Assembly: GCF_902459585.1 (NCBI RefSeq)
Contig: NZ_CABPSC010000003.1
Span: 124,001-188,000, forward strand
Reading direction: 5' to 3'
DNA: 64,000 nt
Origin: Pandoraea nosoerga
GTDB taxonomy: Bacteria > Pseudomonadota > Gammaproteobacteria > Burkholderiales > Burkholderiaceae
Of this stretch, positions 37,514 to 45,990 are shown piece by piece. The first letter of the stretch is position 1. Each line of letters starts with the position of its first letter. Below the pieces are notes generated by a model, which did not search any database, was not told where the DNA came from, and was given only the letters and a program-made list of their open reading frames with translations. Made by a program: the position numbers and the translations under genes.

Positions 37514-39310
37514 CTAGCCGCGCGCCAGGGACAGGTAGGGGTTGTCCGGCGGGACTTCCGCGAACAATGCCGAAGGCGCCGCCAACAGATAGCCGTGCAA
37601 CCGCCGCGACTTGCGCGGTCCTGTGACATCGCAGGTCCAGATGTTCAGGCCGCTGTCCTGTTTGCGGTGCAGCCCCAGCTTCTCGAAGCGCTTTTGCACC
37701 CATTGCCAGTCGTGCAGATCGTCCTGTCGGGCCAGCGCCTGGATCTCCGGATGTTCCTGCACGTAGCGCTGGAAGACGCCGGGGCTGACCAGGTACGCCG
37801 TGCCATCGACGGTATGCACCAGTGCCTTCGCATCGTTGATGATGAGCTTGCGCGACTCGATGCCTTGCCTGAGCCAGGCGATGAAGGCTTCCCCGGACGG
37901 CGTGGCCTTCGCGGGAGCCGGCATCGTGGCAGGACCGGTCAGCGCCGAATGGGTCACTGTCACAGTTGCTCCGGCGGATGGTGACGGCGGTTCCGCGCTG
38001 GCGGACGATGCACCGGCGGTGGCTGCGTCGGACGCATCGAGCATCGACAGCAGATCGGAGACCGGGTCCGCGAGCCCGGCCGGGGAATCCGCCACCCCAG
38101 GGGGCGGTGAGGTGGCCGGGATGCCGTCGGAGCCCGGCGCTGCCTCATCGCCAGGGAGGGGCTCTTCCGTCGTGACCGTGCCGGCGAACGGTGCGGGACG
38201 CTCGCCCGACTCCCAGATCAAGGCCGGCGACAGGCGCAGGAAGGTAAAGCTGTGCGACCAGCCGGTGCCGCTCGTGACGGTCGCCCGCCAGATCGCCTTC
38301 CCATCCGGGGCGGGCTGCACGATGCCATGGTCCTGGAGCACCGAGAAGACGGCGGTGTTGTTCGATGGGATGCCTTCGATGCCCTGCGACAGGAGATGCG
38401 CGCGCAGTTTGTCGCTGACCGTCTTGCTGACGAGCCAGAGTGCGTCCTGGGTCAGCCATCCATCCGACGGGCCGCCGGGCTGGTTCAGCTTGAACTCCTC
38501 GCGCAGCAGGTAGCGCAGGCCATCGAGCAGCTTGCGCTGCAGCGCATGCTTCGGCGCCGCCATGGCCCTGGCCGGATCACCGCCGAGCGCCAGGGCCACC
38601 GATGCCTGGTCGGCCTTGACGACCAGCTCGCCCAGCGTGCCGGCATGCTCGTACTGGCCCGCCAGGACGTAGAGCAGCGCCGACCATAGATCGTGGTAGT
38701 CGCTCAGCCAGTCGAGGATGCCGGCATCGAGCACACGGGTGTAGAGCAGCCCAGTGGCGGCGCCATGCAGCCGGTACTCGCGATCCGTCCGGTAACGAAA
38801 GCGGTACGGCTGCCGCAGCGGCCCGTGCCAGGGGTGCCAGACCAGGCCATCGGCCTGCTCGACGTGCAGGTCGACCGCGATCTTGCCAATGTCGTGCAGC
38901 AACGCGGCGTAGGCGGTCCCGGCGGTCCAGGCCTCGGCTTGCGCGGCCTGGGCCTCGGGCGAGGCGCCGGCCGGAAGCAAGTGGGACTGCCTCAGTTTGA
39001 GCGCGTAGGCCACGATCTCCAGGCCGTGGTCCAGCATGCCGCCCGGCCAGGCATGGTGATGCGCCTCCGAGGCCGGGAACTGCTGGACCAGCTCGGCGTA
39101 GCGCTCCAGTGGCGCCAGGTACAGCGAGCGGAACTGCCGACGCGACAGCGAGGTGCGCTGCCAGATGTGTTCCAGCAATCGCTGCCGGCGCGGCTCCGCC
39201 AGCAGCGATGTGGCCGACTGCGGCCGGGTCAACCCTTTGGCAGGCTCGACGGGAGGCGGCGCCGCGGCGTTGGCCAGCGGCACCCGTTTGCGCTGGAACA
39301 GCGAAAGCAT
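37514..39310 (-). CDS. MobH-family relaxase (TraI_2 type)
   Basis: A 598-residue relaxase of the ICE. The MobH signature is SEAHHHAWPGGMLDHGLEI (81-99) and the HD motif is ALLHDIGKIAVDLHV (136-150). Residues 360-480 are a Pro/Ser/Ala-rich linker and the C-terminal TraI_2_C domain (GEAFIAWLRQGIESRKL, FQRYVQEHPEIQAL) follows. It nicks the element at oriT to start transfer. The start at 39310 fits the family. It is convergent with the methyltransferase, 65 bp away. Confidence 0.93.
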   Translation of the reverse strand: MLSLFQRKRVPLANAAAPPPVEPAKGLTRPQSATSLLAEPRRQRLLEHIWQRTSLSRRQFRSLYLAPLERYAELVQQFPASEAHHHAWPGGMLDHGLEIVAYALKLRQSHLLPAGASPEAQAAQAEAWTAGTAYAALLHDIGKIAVDLHVEQADGLVWHPWHGPLRQPYRFRYRTDREYRLHGAATGLLYTRVLDAGILDWLSDYHDLWSALLYVLAGQYEHAGTLGELVVKADQASVALALGGDPARAMAAPKHALQRKLLDGLRYLLREEFKLNQPGGPSDGWLTQDALWLVSKTVSDKLRAHLLSQGIEGIPSNNTAVFSVLQDHGIVQPAPDGKAIWRATVTSGTGWSHSFTFLRLSPALIWESGERPAPFAGTVTTEEPLPGDEAAPGSDGIPATSPPPGVADSPAGLADPVSDLLSMLDASDAATAGASSASAEPPSPSAGATVTVTHSALTGPATMPAPAKATPSGEAFIAWLRQGIESRKLIINDAKALVHTVDGTAYLVSPGVFQRYVQEHPEIQALARQDDLHDWQWVQKRFEKLGLHRKQDSGLNIWTCDVTGPRKSRRLHGYLLAAPSALFAEVPPDNPYLSLARG

Positions 39311-39340
39311 GGCGGCATCCTGGTGATGGGCTGGCCGGAG

Positions 39341-39440
39341 GAGCCTTTTGGCCTTTTCGGGTAGGGCCTTTCCCCTTGAGGCCATTCCCTTGCTCCTTCC
39401 CCAGCCCTTTGGCCTTCGACAAGCCCTTTGGTATAGGGGC
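39341..39440. repeat. CCCTTTGG repeats next to the relaxase, possible oriT region
   Basis: In the 330-bp gap between the relaxase and the AbrB gene, the motif (A)GCCCTTTGG or its variant GCCTTTTGG occurs several times in direct orientation (for example 39342-, 39402-, 39422-), with further CCCTT half-copies. The relaxase N-terminal gene region is a usual place for an ICE origin of transfer. No nick site can be identified by eye. Confidence 0.45.
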
Positions 39441-39641
39441 AGTCGGCTTCGTGTGCCGCAATCAATGCGGAGCCCGTGCGCTCCAGGATCGGACGGAACA
39501 AGCTCTGTGTTTTCACCGGATCAGGCAGTTTCAACCGGCGCTGAAAGCACGGCAGGCCCTGAAACCCCTGCGCCCGAAGGCATGCTTGTCGAGAATGAAG
39601 TAAGGAAGTAAGATTTCCTTTGAAACTTACGGAGGCCTCCC

Positions 39642-39860
39642 ATGCTTGCCAAGCTCACTTCGAAAAATCAGATCACGCTGCCCAAGGCGGCCGTGTCCGG
39701 CGTGGATGCGGCGGAGTACTTCGACGTGACCGTCGAGAGCGGCCGGATCATCCTGACGCCGGTGCGGGTCCAGAAGGCCCAGGCCGTGCGCGAGAAGCTG
39801 GAGCAACTCGGGATCACCGAGCAGGACGTCGAGGATGCCGTGGCCTGGGCGCGGCGCTGA
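39642..39860 (+). CDS. AbrB/SpoVT-type antitoxin
   Basis: A 72-residue swapped-hairpin DNA-binding protein: LAKLTSKNQITLPKAAV at the start and FDVTVESGRIILTPV in the middle, then a helical toxin-binding tail (VREKLEQLGITEQDVEDAVAW). GGAGG precedes the ATG. It overlaps the PIN gene by one base (TGATG). It neutralises the toxin and represses the pair. Confidence 0.9.
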   Translation: MLAKLTSKNQITLPKAAVSGVDAAEYFDVTVESGRIILTPVRVQKAQAVREKLEQLGITEQDVEDAVAWARR

Positions 39861-40273
39861 TGCGCAGGGTCGTGCTCGACACCAACATCGTGCTGTCGGC
39901 GCTGGTCTTCAATGCAGGACGCCTGGCCTGGATACGCCATGCCTGGCAGCAACAGCAGTTGCAGCCGCTGGTCTGCCGGGAGACGGCCAGTGAACTCCTG
40001 CGCGTCCTGGCCTATCCCAAGTTCAAGCTGTCGACCTTGGAACAGCAGGAGTTGCTGGCGGACTTCCTGCCCTACGCCGATGTGGTGGAACTGCCGATGC
40101 CATGGCCCGACCTGCCGGCCTGCCGCGACGAGAAGGACCAGGTGTTCCTGGTGCTCGCGCATGTCGGCAAGGCGGATGCGTTGATCACAGGCGATGCGGA
40201 CATTCTCGCCATGCGAGAGGACTTTCCCGGCTTGATCATGAGCGCCGAAGCATTCGCGGCGCGGCAGGCATGA
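39860..40273 (+). CDS. PIN-domain toxin (VapC-like RNase)
   Basis: A 137-residue PIN protein. The acidic metal site is D7 (VVLDTNIVLSAL), E43-area (ETASELLRVL), D (RDEKDQVFLVLA) and D (ITGDADIL). It is likely to cleave RNA and to stabilise the ICE in the cell as an addiction module. The start is at 39860, overlapping the antitoxin stop; a longer frame from 39620 is only the antitoxin read in another frame. Confidence 0.9.
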   Translation: MRRVVLDTNIVLSALVFNAGRLAWIRHAWQQQQLQPLVCRETASELLRVLAYPKFKLSTLEQQELLADFLPYADVVELPMPWPDLPACRDEKDQVFLVLAHVGKADALITGDADILAMREDFPGLIMSAEAFAARQA

Positions 40274-40329
40274 AGGAGACCGGCACCGCCATGCCCAACG
40301 ACCGTGGAACGACCATGAGGTAGCCAACC

Positions 40330-40701
40330 ATGAAGCACACCGCAGGCATGACCATCGCAGCGCGACTCGGCCGCTGGCTGGGCGGCGTATGGCGCGGTTG
40401 GCTGCGCGCGGAGCGTCGGGTGCATCGATGGCTGATGGCGCAAGGACTGCCGGCGGGCGGTGCAGCGGTGCTGATCTGGGGTGGCAAGCTGGCGACCCTT
40501 GGGGTGTTGCTGTACATCGCGGTCTGGGCGGCGCTGTTGCCGGTCGCTCTCGTCGTGGCAGCCAGGATGGCGGAGCAAGCGCCGCAAGGCGACGATGATT
40601 TCCTCGGACGCAAGGCCGAAGAGCTGGATCATCGCGAAAGCCTTGCCTACGACCCCATCAACTACAGCGATGACCCAGATCCACGATTCGAAGACGATTG
40701 A
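40330..40701 (+). CDS. DUF3742 family ICE protein
   Basis: A 123-residue protein with a basic N-terminal region (RLGRWLGGVWRGWLRAERRVHRWL), a hydrophobic middle (about residues 45-80) and an acidic C-terminus (YDPINYSDDPDPRFEDD). It is the DUF3742 protein always found beside TraG-N in this ICE family. GAGGT precedes the ATG. It is convergent with TraG-N, 14 bp away. Function unknown. Confidence 0.85.
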   Translation: MKHTAGMTIAARLGRWLGGVWRGWLRAERRVHRWLMAQGLPAGGAAVLIWGGKLATLGVLLYIAVWAALLPVALVVAARMAEQAPQGDDDFLGRKAEELDHRESLAYDPINYSDDPDPRFEDD

Positions 40702-40715
40702 ACCGGCACTTGGAG

Positions 40716-42239
40716 CTATTTCTGCTTGGCCGCACTGATCATCAAGCCTGCTCCCCTGCCACCAGCTTGTCCGGCATCTCGTGTCCCTGTACTCAATCCT
40801 TGAAGCACATTGCCTGCACGGACACCAGCCCAGGCCAGTGCTGCAACCCAGAACGTGGGCAATACCAAGAACATCGTGGCCATCACGAAGTTCAGCAGCA
40901 TGTCTCCGAAGGCGTTGTTGAGGCCCACCAGCGGATCGAAGTTCGTGTGCGGCCGGTTCCAGCCCCACCCCCAGCCGTAGAGCGCATCGAGGATCGTCGA
41001 GTCGATCCAGCGGGCGAGCTGAAACCAGAAATCGGTGAAGAACAGCGCGAACTGCACCACGCTCACCGTGACCACGGCCTTGAGGTCATAGGTGCCAATC
41101 AGCAGCACCAGCGGGATGCAGATGACCAGCGCCATTTTGAGCAGGGACAGCACCATCGGCAGCGCCTGCCGCACCACGTCCATCGCCGGGAAATAGCCCA
41201 GTGATCCGGCGGTCAGCCCCACGTCGCTGGCGGCGCGCGTGACGATGTTGGGCAGCGTCATGTCGATCTGGCCACCGTAGTCCGTGTAGACCGCCCCCTG
41301 GTTGAGCTTCTGTTGCCGAGGGCTCGCGACGGCGCGGATCACCGAGTCGTTGACCTCGGCCTGGCTCAGGAAGCCTGCCCAGCCCGCCAATCGCGTCAGC
41401 AGGTTGGGATCGACCTGGGCCAGCAGTCGTGCCCGCAGGCCCTGGCTGCCGTCGGCCCACCACTGCCGGCAGGTCGGGTAGCCGCCCCCGCCGGGCACCT
41501 GGGCCAGGCCGGCGTCGCGCGTGGCGTCGAACGGCCAGGCATCGCGCGGTGTCCTGGAGCGGTAGCTGTCGTAGAAGCCGGCGGTGCCGACGAAGTAGCT
41601 GGAGCCGATCCAGGTGACGTCGTGCATCTGCTCCTCGCTCAGGCTGGGCCGGGTCATGAACAGCTTGGCGCGGGCGGGGCCGTAGCAGTCTCGGGTGAAG
41701 TCGCTGATCTCCTGGGCCAGTACCGGGTCGTCGATGCGGGTCGCGTCGATGTCCATGCGGATCTGCCGCAGGTCGGTGCCGCAGGGAATGGCCGCGACCG
41801 AGGCGCCGGTGATCGCGCGCGAGATCGCGTGCATGGCGAACCACCACACCGGCACCTTGGCCGACTGGTTGTTGATCGTGCTGAACGATTGCGACCAGCC
41901 GGTATCGGTCGGCTCTGGCACATTTACTTGGCATTGGGTCGAACGCGAACGGTCGTACTTGATGGTGTTGAAATCGACGTCGATGAAGGGGATGCCCGCG
42001 AACATGATCACCACGATGGCGACGAAGACGCGGTTCTCGATGCGAGCCGAGGACAGCACGCCCTTGTTGCCTTCGTCCGCGCCTTCCGCGCGGGCCTTCA
42101 ACCATTCCTGGATGACGATCGCCAGGAACGGGACGGCGAACATGCCGCTGGCGACCAGCACCGACCAGATGCCGTTGTGGACTACCCAGGACACCAGTGT
42201 CAGGTAGTACTCCAGGTAGTCGGTGGTGAACAGCGTCAT
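40716..42239 (-). CDS. TraG N-terminal domain protein, mating-pair assembly
   Basis: A 507-residue inner-membrane protein with the TraG_N domain. It has hydrophobic segments at about 20-45 and 70-88 and a cluster near 350-480 (VLSLLKMALVICIPLVLLIG). A central periplasmic part carries Cys-containing loops (CGTDLRQ, DCYGPARAK, YPTCRQWW). By analogy with F TraG it would act in pilus assembly and mating-pair stabilisation. It is the last gene of the secretion operon. Confidence 0.92.
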   Translation of the reverse strand: MTLFTTDYLEYYLTLVSWVVHNGIWSVLVASGMFAVPFLAIVIQEWLKARAEGADEGNKGVLSSARIENRVFVAIVVIMFAGIPFIDVDFNTIKYDRSRSTQCQVNVPEPTDTGWSQSFSTINNQSAKVPVWWFAMHAISRAITGASVAAIPCGTDLRQIRMDIDATRIDDPVLAQEISDFTRDCYGPARAKLFMTRPSLSEEQMHDVTWIGSSYFVGTAGFYDSYRSRTPRDAWPFDATRDAGLAQVPGGGGYPTCRQWWADGSQGLRARLLAQVDPNLLTRLAGWAGFLSQAEVNDSVIRAVASPRQQKLNQGAVYTDYGGQIDMTLPNIVTRAASDVGLTAGSLGYFPAMDVVRQALPMVLSLLKMALVICIPLVLLIGTYDLKAVVTVSVVQFALFFTDFWFQLARWIDSTILDALYGWGWGWNRPHTNFDPLVGLNNAFGDMLLNFVMATMFLVLPTFWVAALAWAGVRAGNVLQGLSTGTRDAGQAGGRGAGLMISAAKQK

Positions 42240-42252
42240 GGCGAACCTCGCG

Positions 42253-42603
42253 CTACCGTGCCTGCATCAGCAGGCTGGCTTCCAGCGCGATCACGGCGAC
42301 GATGGACGCAACCTCCGCGCGCAGCAGTCGCTGCCCGGCAGCGCGCTCCGGTTCCCGCGTGCGCAGGCGACGGCGCATCCAGAGCCAACCCCAGGCAGTG
42401 ATGGCGTAGAGCAACAACCGCCAGACCAGGAAGGCCCCGGATTGCGCCGCCATCCAGCGCTGCCAGCCCTCGATGCCGCCCGCAATGCGGATGCCGACCA
42501 CATTGACGGCGGTCGCGGCGATCAGCAGCGACACCGCCCACACCAGTACCCGGATGGCACGCCGGCGGGGCAGCCAGCGCGGGCACCGCCCTGCGGCACT
42601 CAT
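42253..42603 (-). CDS. Small ICE membrane protein
   Basis: A 116-residue protein with two or three hydrophobic segments (about residues 17-40, 52-72 and 93-112) and a very basic linker (WMRRRLRTREPERAAG). It overlaps the TIGR03755-type gene by 4 bp and precedes TraG-N by 13 bp, so it belongs to the operon. Its role is unknown. Confidence 0.75.
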   Translation of the reverse strand: MSAAGRCPRWLPRRRAIRVLVWAVSLLIAATAVNVVGIRIAGGIEGWQRWMAAQSGAFLVWRLLLYAITAWGWLWMRRRLRTREPERAAGQRLLRAEVASIVAVIALEASLLMQAR

Positions 42604-43994
42604 GGATGGCTTCCGCCGGACGGCGGCCGCTGCAATTCATCGACCCGATTGCGTACCGGGTCGCCCTCGTAGATGCCACGCGCACCGGCGGCGCGGGTGC
42701 TGTGGCGCTGGATGATCGCCATCGGCGAGTTGCTGGCCAGTTCGCGGCGCAGCTCCAGCTCTGCCTTCAGGTTGTGAATCTCGCGATCGAGGATGTCGCT
42801 TTCGTGGGTGACGGCCTTCTGGGCCAGTTCGTTGGCGGCCACGTTGGGCTCCTTGCGCCCGGTCAGCAGCGTGCGTTGCAGCAGCAGCGCCTTCTCCAGC
42901 ACGCTGGCCAGCGCAACCTCCGAGGCCAGGCGCCGAGCCAGGATGTCCTGGTCCGTCTCGTCGCGCAGCGCCTCGATCACGCCACGGGTGATGGGCAGCG
43001 ACGCGCTGCCCGCAGCCTGCAGGTTCTGCGCCGTGGTTGGACGGCTGCCGGCGACCAACTCCTGCAGGGCCTGCAGCTTGTCCTCGTATTCCTCCTGGAT
43101 CAGCGGGGTCAGGCCAACGCCCGGCGTGGTGACGGTCTTGGTGCATGCATCGCAGGTGCGCTGCTCCTGCTCGCCCAGCACGCGAACGGCCCAGGCTGCG
43201 GCGGCATCGGGCGAACTCCAGGTCTGGCAGGCCAGGTTGCCGCCGCAGTTCGCTTGCGGGATCGAACTGGTGTCGCCGACGCCACGGCCGTTGAGCAGGT
43301 TGTAGCCGGCGCGGGTCACGTCGCCGACCACGCGCACCGGACGTTGGCCCGCGCCGCCGGCGTTGTCTCCGCCGACCCAAGGAACGCCATTGTTGCCACG
43401 GTTCGCCTCGGCGTCGTCGATCGCCGAGACCGCATCGGTGCTCGCGACGGCCTGCTTCAGCGCCATGCCTTCGGCGAGCTGGTCCCAGCCGAGCTGCCCA
43501 CCCGCCATGTCGGCCATGCGGTTGGCGATGGCACGGCAGGTCAGCTTGCTGCGATCGAAATCCAGCCTGGCTTGCAGCACCCCATTGGTCAGCAGGTTAT
43601 ACAGCCCTGGATCGGCGCGCTGGATGATCAGCGCGGGCAGCGACGCCACGGCAGCGGTGGCGTTCTGGATCACCGAGGACATGATGGCCTGGAAGCCGTT
43701 GGTGATGCCGTTCAACTGGTTCTGCAGCGTGGTGGTGATGCTCATGTCGCCACAGATCAGGTTGCTGTTCCAGCCGACGCCAACACCGATGGAGTGCATG
43801 TTGGCCGCACCGCTCATGGATACCGCGCGGCCGCCCCCAATGCTGTAGAGCACGTCGTCGCCGATCACGCTGCCCTGATGCTGGACGCCGTACTCGTTGA
43901 CGCTGGTCTGCGCCCCGGCGCCGGAGCAGCACATTGCTGCAACGGCCAATGCGACGCAAAGAAATCGACGGGCGCTCGGCGGTGGAGTCGTCAT
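42600..43994 (-). CDS. ICE protein of the TIGR03755 (TraH-like) family
   Basis: A 464-residue secreted protein. After a signal peptide (about residues 1-29), GVGVGWNSNLICGDMSITTTLQNQL and the CDACTKTV motif are typical. Helical repeats toward the C-terminus (ARRLASEVALASVLEKALLLQR) resemble F TraH. The start at 43994 is preferred over a GTG five codons upstream because GAGG lies eight bases before it. It is part of the mating-pair module. Confidence 0.9.
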   Translation of the reverse strand: MTTPPPSARRFLCVALAVAAMCCSGAGAQTSVNEYGVQHQGSVIGDDVLYSIGGGRAVSMSGAANMHSIGVGVGWNSNLICGDMSITTTLQNQLNGITNGFQAIMSSVIQNATAAVASLPALIIQRADPGLYNLLTNGVLQARLDFDRSKLTCRAIANRMADMAGGQLGWDQLAEGMALKQAVASTDAVSAIDDAEANRGNNGVPWVGGDNAGGAGQRPVRVVGDVTRAGYNLLNGRGVGDTSSIPQANCGGNLACQTWSSPDAAAAWAVRVLGEQEQRTCDACTKTVTTPGVGLTPLIQEEYEDKLQALQELVAGSRPTTAQNLQAAGSASLPITRGVIEALRDETDQDILARRLASEVALASVLEKALLLQRTLLTGRKEPNVAANELAQKAVTHESDILDREIHNLKAELELRRELASNSPMAIIQRHSTRAAGARGIYEGDPVRNRVDELQRPPSGGSHP

Positions 43995-44005
43995 GGCATC
44001 GGGCC

Positions 44006-44956
44006 TCACAGGAAATCGACGCTGCCGAGGAACACCTGGCCGCGGCGCTGGCAGCAGCTATAGGGACGCCACAATGCCCAGGCGTAGTCGCCTTGCCGGG
44101 CCTGCACCTTGGCATTGCCGTGGGGGAATACCGCGCAACTGCTGGACAGCGTGGGGGTCAGCTCCTGCCACTTGCCCGTGGCGGCATCGGTTTCCATCAG
44201 GGCGCCGGCCGGCCAGTAGCCATCGCGCGAACTGGCGAGCAGTGGTTGGTAGACGTGGATCTGGTTGCGGCGCGTCACGATGTCACCCGCGCGCTGGGCG
44301 ACCACGGCTGCGGCCTTGTGGTCATCCACCTGGTGCAGGAAGCCGCCACGCGGATAGACGTTGCCCCAGAGATTCATGGCCGTGCGCGTGCCGATCTCGC
44401 GCCGGCCGGGAATCAGTGCTTCCGGATACAGCGCCTCGGGGATGTTGTAGCGCCATGCCAGCGTGTCGAGCGTGCTCAGCAGATAGGGCATGAAGGCGGT
44501 GCCGGCGCCCTCGCAGGTGTAGCCGGAGGCGCTGGCGAACTGGCTGAACACATAGCCACCCGGATGGCCGATGACGTCGGCGTTCTTGAACTTCGCCAGG
44601 TTGTTCTCGTGATCCTCGTTGGTGGTGCCGTCGCCGCCGGCCTTCGCGGTCGGGTTCGGCAGGCTCATCGCCCGCACCTCGACCCAAGGGTTCTCGCCGG
44701 TGTTCGAGTAGCTCGACACCACGGCATCCGGGATGTAGTGGCGCACCTTGACCGAGGTGCGTACGGTGCATCCCGTCCAGGTGCAATAGAGCCAATAGCA
44801 GATGCCGGTGACGCGGTATTCCAGGCAATCCGGCGACAGGGTGGAGGCCACGATGGTGGCGGTGTTCAGTGCAAAGGACGATGCGGAACACCCCAGCAGC
44901 AGCGCTGCGATGGCCAACCGCTGGCGCCGGGATGGCGCGAACGGACGCCTCGTCAT
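44006..44956 (-). CDS. ICE protein of the TIGR03756 (TraU-like) family
   Basis: A 316-residue periplasmic protein. A signal peptide (to about residue 29) is followed by a Cys-rich core (CLEYRVTGICYWLYCTWTGC) as in F TraU. CEGAGTAFMPYLL and WRPYSCCQRRG lie later. It would act with the TIGR03755 protein in mating-pair stabilisation. It overlaps the upstream gene by 4 bp. Confidence 0.92.
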   Translation of the reverse strand: MTRRPFAPSRRQRLAIAALLLGCSASSFALNTATIVASTLSPDCLEYRVTGICYWLYCTWTGCTVRTSVKVRHYIPDAVVSSYSNTGENPWVEVRAMSLPNPTAKAGGDGTTNEDHENNLAKFKNADVIGHPGGYVFSQFASASGYTCEGAGTAFMPYLLSTLDTLAWRYNIPEALYPEALIPGRREIGTRTAMNLWGNVYPRGGFLHQVDDHKAAAVVAQRAGDIVTRRNQIHVYQPLLASSRDGYWPAGALMETDAATGKWQELTPTLSSSCAVFPHGNAKVQARQGDYAWALWRPYSCCQRRGQVFLGSVDFL

Positions 44957-45390
44957 GGCTGCGTCCTCCGGTATTGGTCGATGCGGGCTACCGCACGGGC
45001 CACGTCCGTCTCGCCATAGACCACGTATCGGCGATCCACCACGATGGCGGGAATCTTGGTGACGCCAAGGCTCCAGGCATCGGCAATACCCTGGTAGGCG
45101 GTGCCGATCCTTCGCTGCAGGTCTGTACCGCCCAATTTCAGGCGTTGCTGGACGATGGCGCTGGCGCGCTCAGGATCGGTGGGCAGGTTGTCGGCCAGCT
45201 CCGCTTCGAGCACCGCGGCCGCGTCCAGGATGAGGTGTCGGTCAGCCTGGCCAAGGACCGGATGATGCGAGTCGGTAACGACCCAGACTTCCGAAGCGGC
45301 GGCGCGAGTGGCCAACGCCAGAATGGCGATGGCCGTAGCAATCCATGCTGGGCGAGCGCGAGCGGCATGAGGAACAGCGCGAGAGTCCAT
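44953..45390 (-). CDS. ICE protein of the TIGR03757 family (TrbC-like fold)
   Basis: A 145-residue periplasmic protein with signal peptide (about residues 1-33) and a thioredoxin-like/TrbC-type domain (VWVVTDSHHPV, YQGIADAWSLGVTKIPAIVVDRRYVVYG). It is now the first gene of this operon half; what should lie upstream (remainder of the TraC-like ATPase gene) has been replaced by cargo, so its promoter may have been lost or changed. Confidence 0.9.
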   Translation of the reverse strand: MDSRAVPHAARARPAWIATAIAILALATRAAASEVWVVTDSHHPVLGQADRHLILDAAAVLEAELADNLPTDPERASAIVQQRLKLGGTDLQRRIGTAYQGIADAWSLGVTKIPAIVVDRRYVVYGETDVARAVARIDQYRRTQP

Positions 45391-45539
45391 GGGACAACAC
45401 CGGAGGGAAGCCAATCCGGTGGCAGTCGAACCGAAACCAGTCCTCGACGCGACAAACAAAGCGGAGACCACCTCGCCCCGTTTTCACCATCCTTGTCTGC
45501 CCCGACTCGCTGATCCGGACCTACGCGCGTGCCATGAGC

Positions 45540-45690
45540 TGACTGTGTGCAGTGGATGGGTATGGGCCGATCCAGCCCCGTGGCCCAAGCTGTTCACATC
45601 GGACGCCGATGTGGCTTGATTGCTGGCCGAGATTGATATCGGCGATGACAACGGCCACGTATCTGGTTGTTGCGACTTGAGCCTAGACGA
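45540..45690 (+). pseudogene. Degenerate DUF2958 fragment
   Basis: In the frame of 45563 the sequence reads DPAPWPKLFTSDADVA, a TGA stop at 45617, then LLAEIDIGDDNG and GCCDLSLDD. This matches the KLFTPDA..WLLTELDP ... GLCDLGL pattern of DUF2958, a protein common on ICEs. The stop sits where the family has Trp, so it looks like a TGG to TGA nonsense change. The fragment has lost both ends. Confidence 0.45.
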
Positions 45691-45701
45691 TGTCCCCAGT
45701 C

Positions 45702-45854
45702 CTACTGGATGTCCTCGGCGGAAGGAATGCCGCGGCAGACCACACGGTCGCGGGAGGCGTTGAGCGCATAGACGTACCCGTACTGCCCTTTGCTGGCCGG
45801 GAACGCTTTGAGCTCGTGGGCGATGAGGCCAACGATCAGATCGTTGACCTGCAT
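45702..45854 (-). pseudogene. C-terminal fragment of an unknown gene
   Basis: Fifty codons with strongly GC-rich third positions end with YGYVYALNASRDRVVC and a stop at 45702. The frame begins immediately beside the palindromic element at 45861, so the gene was probably cut there. I do not recognise the protein. Confidence 0.35.
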
Positions 45855-45860
45855 TGTGGA

Positions 45861-45978
45861 CTAGTTGTGATCTCTCAGTAGGTTGTTCATCCGGGGCTCC
45901 TGGGGGCTGGTTTCGCTTCGTAACCCCCATCTTCCAGAGATGCCCCGGATGAACAACCTACTGAGGGATCACAGCTAG
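45861..45978. mobile_element. 118-bp palindromic element (MITE-like)
   Basis: Two 37-bp inverted arms (45861-45897 and 45942-45978) match at 35 of 37 positions, separated by 44 bases. Both outer ends are CTAG. There is no coding capacity. It looks like the fused ends of a larger insertion sequence or a miniature inverted-repeat element, and it marks the left edge of the cargo block. Confidence 0.75.
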
Positions 45979-45990
45979 AGGCAGAGAAGA

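Noticed and set aside
39229-39534. A 101-codon minus-strand frame across the relaxase upstream gap
   Set aside because: It partly overlaps the relaxase start in another frame and has a Lys/Pro/Gly shadow-like second half. No homology recognised, although its first 35 residues are not absurd.
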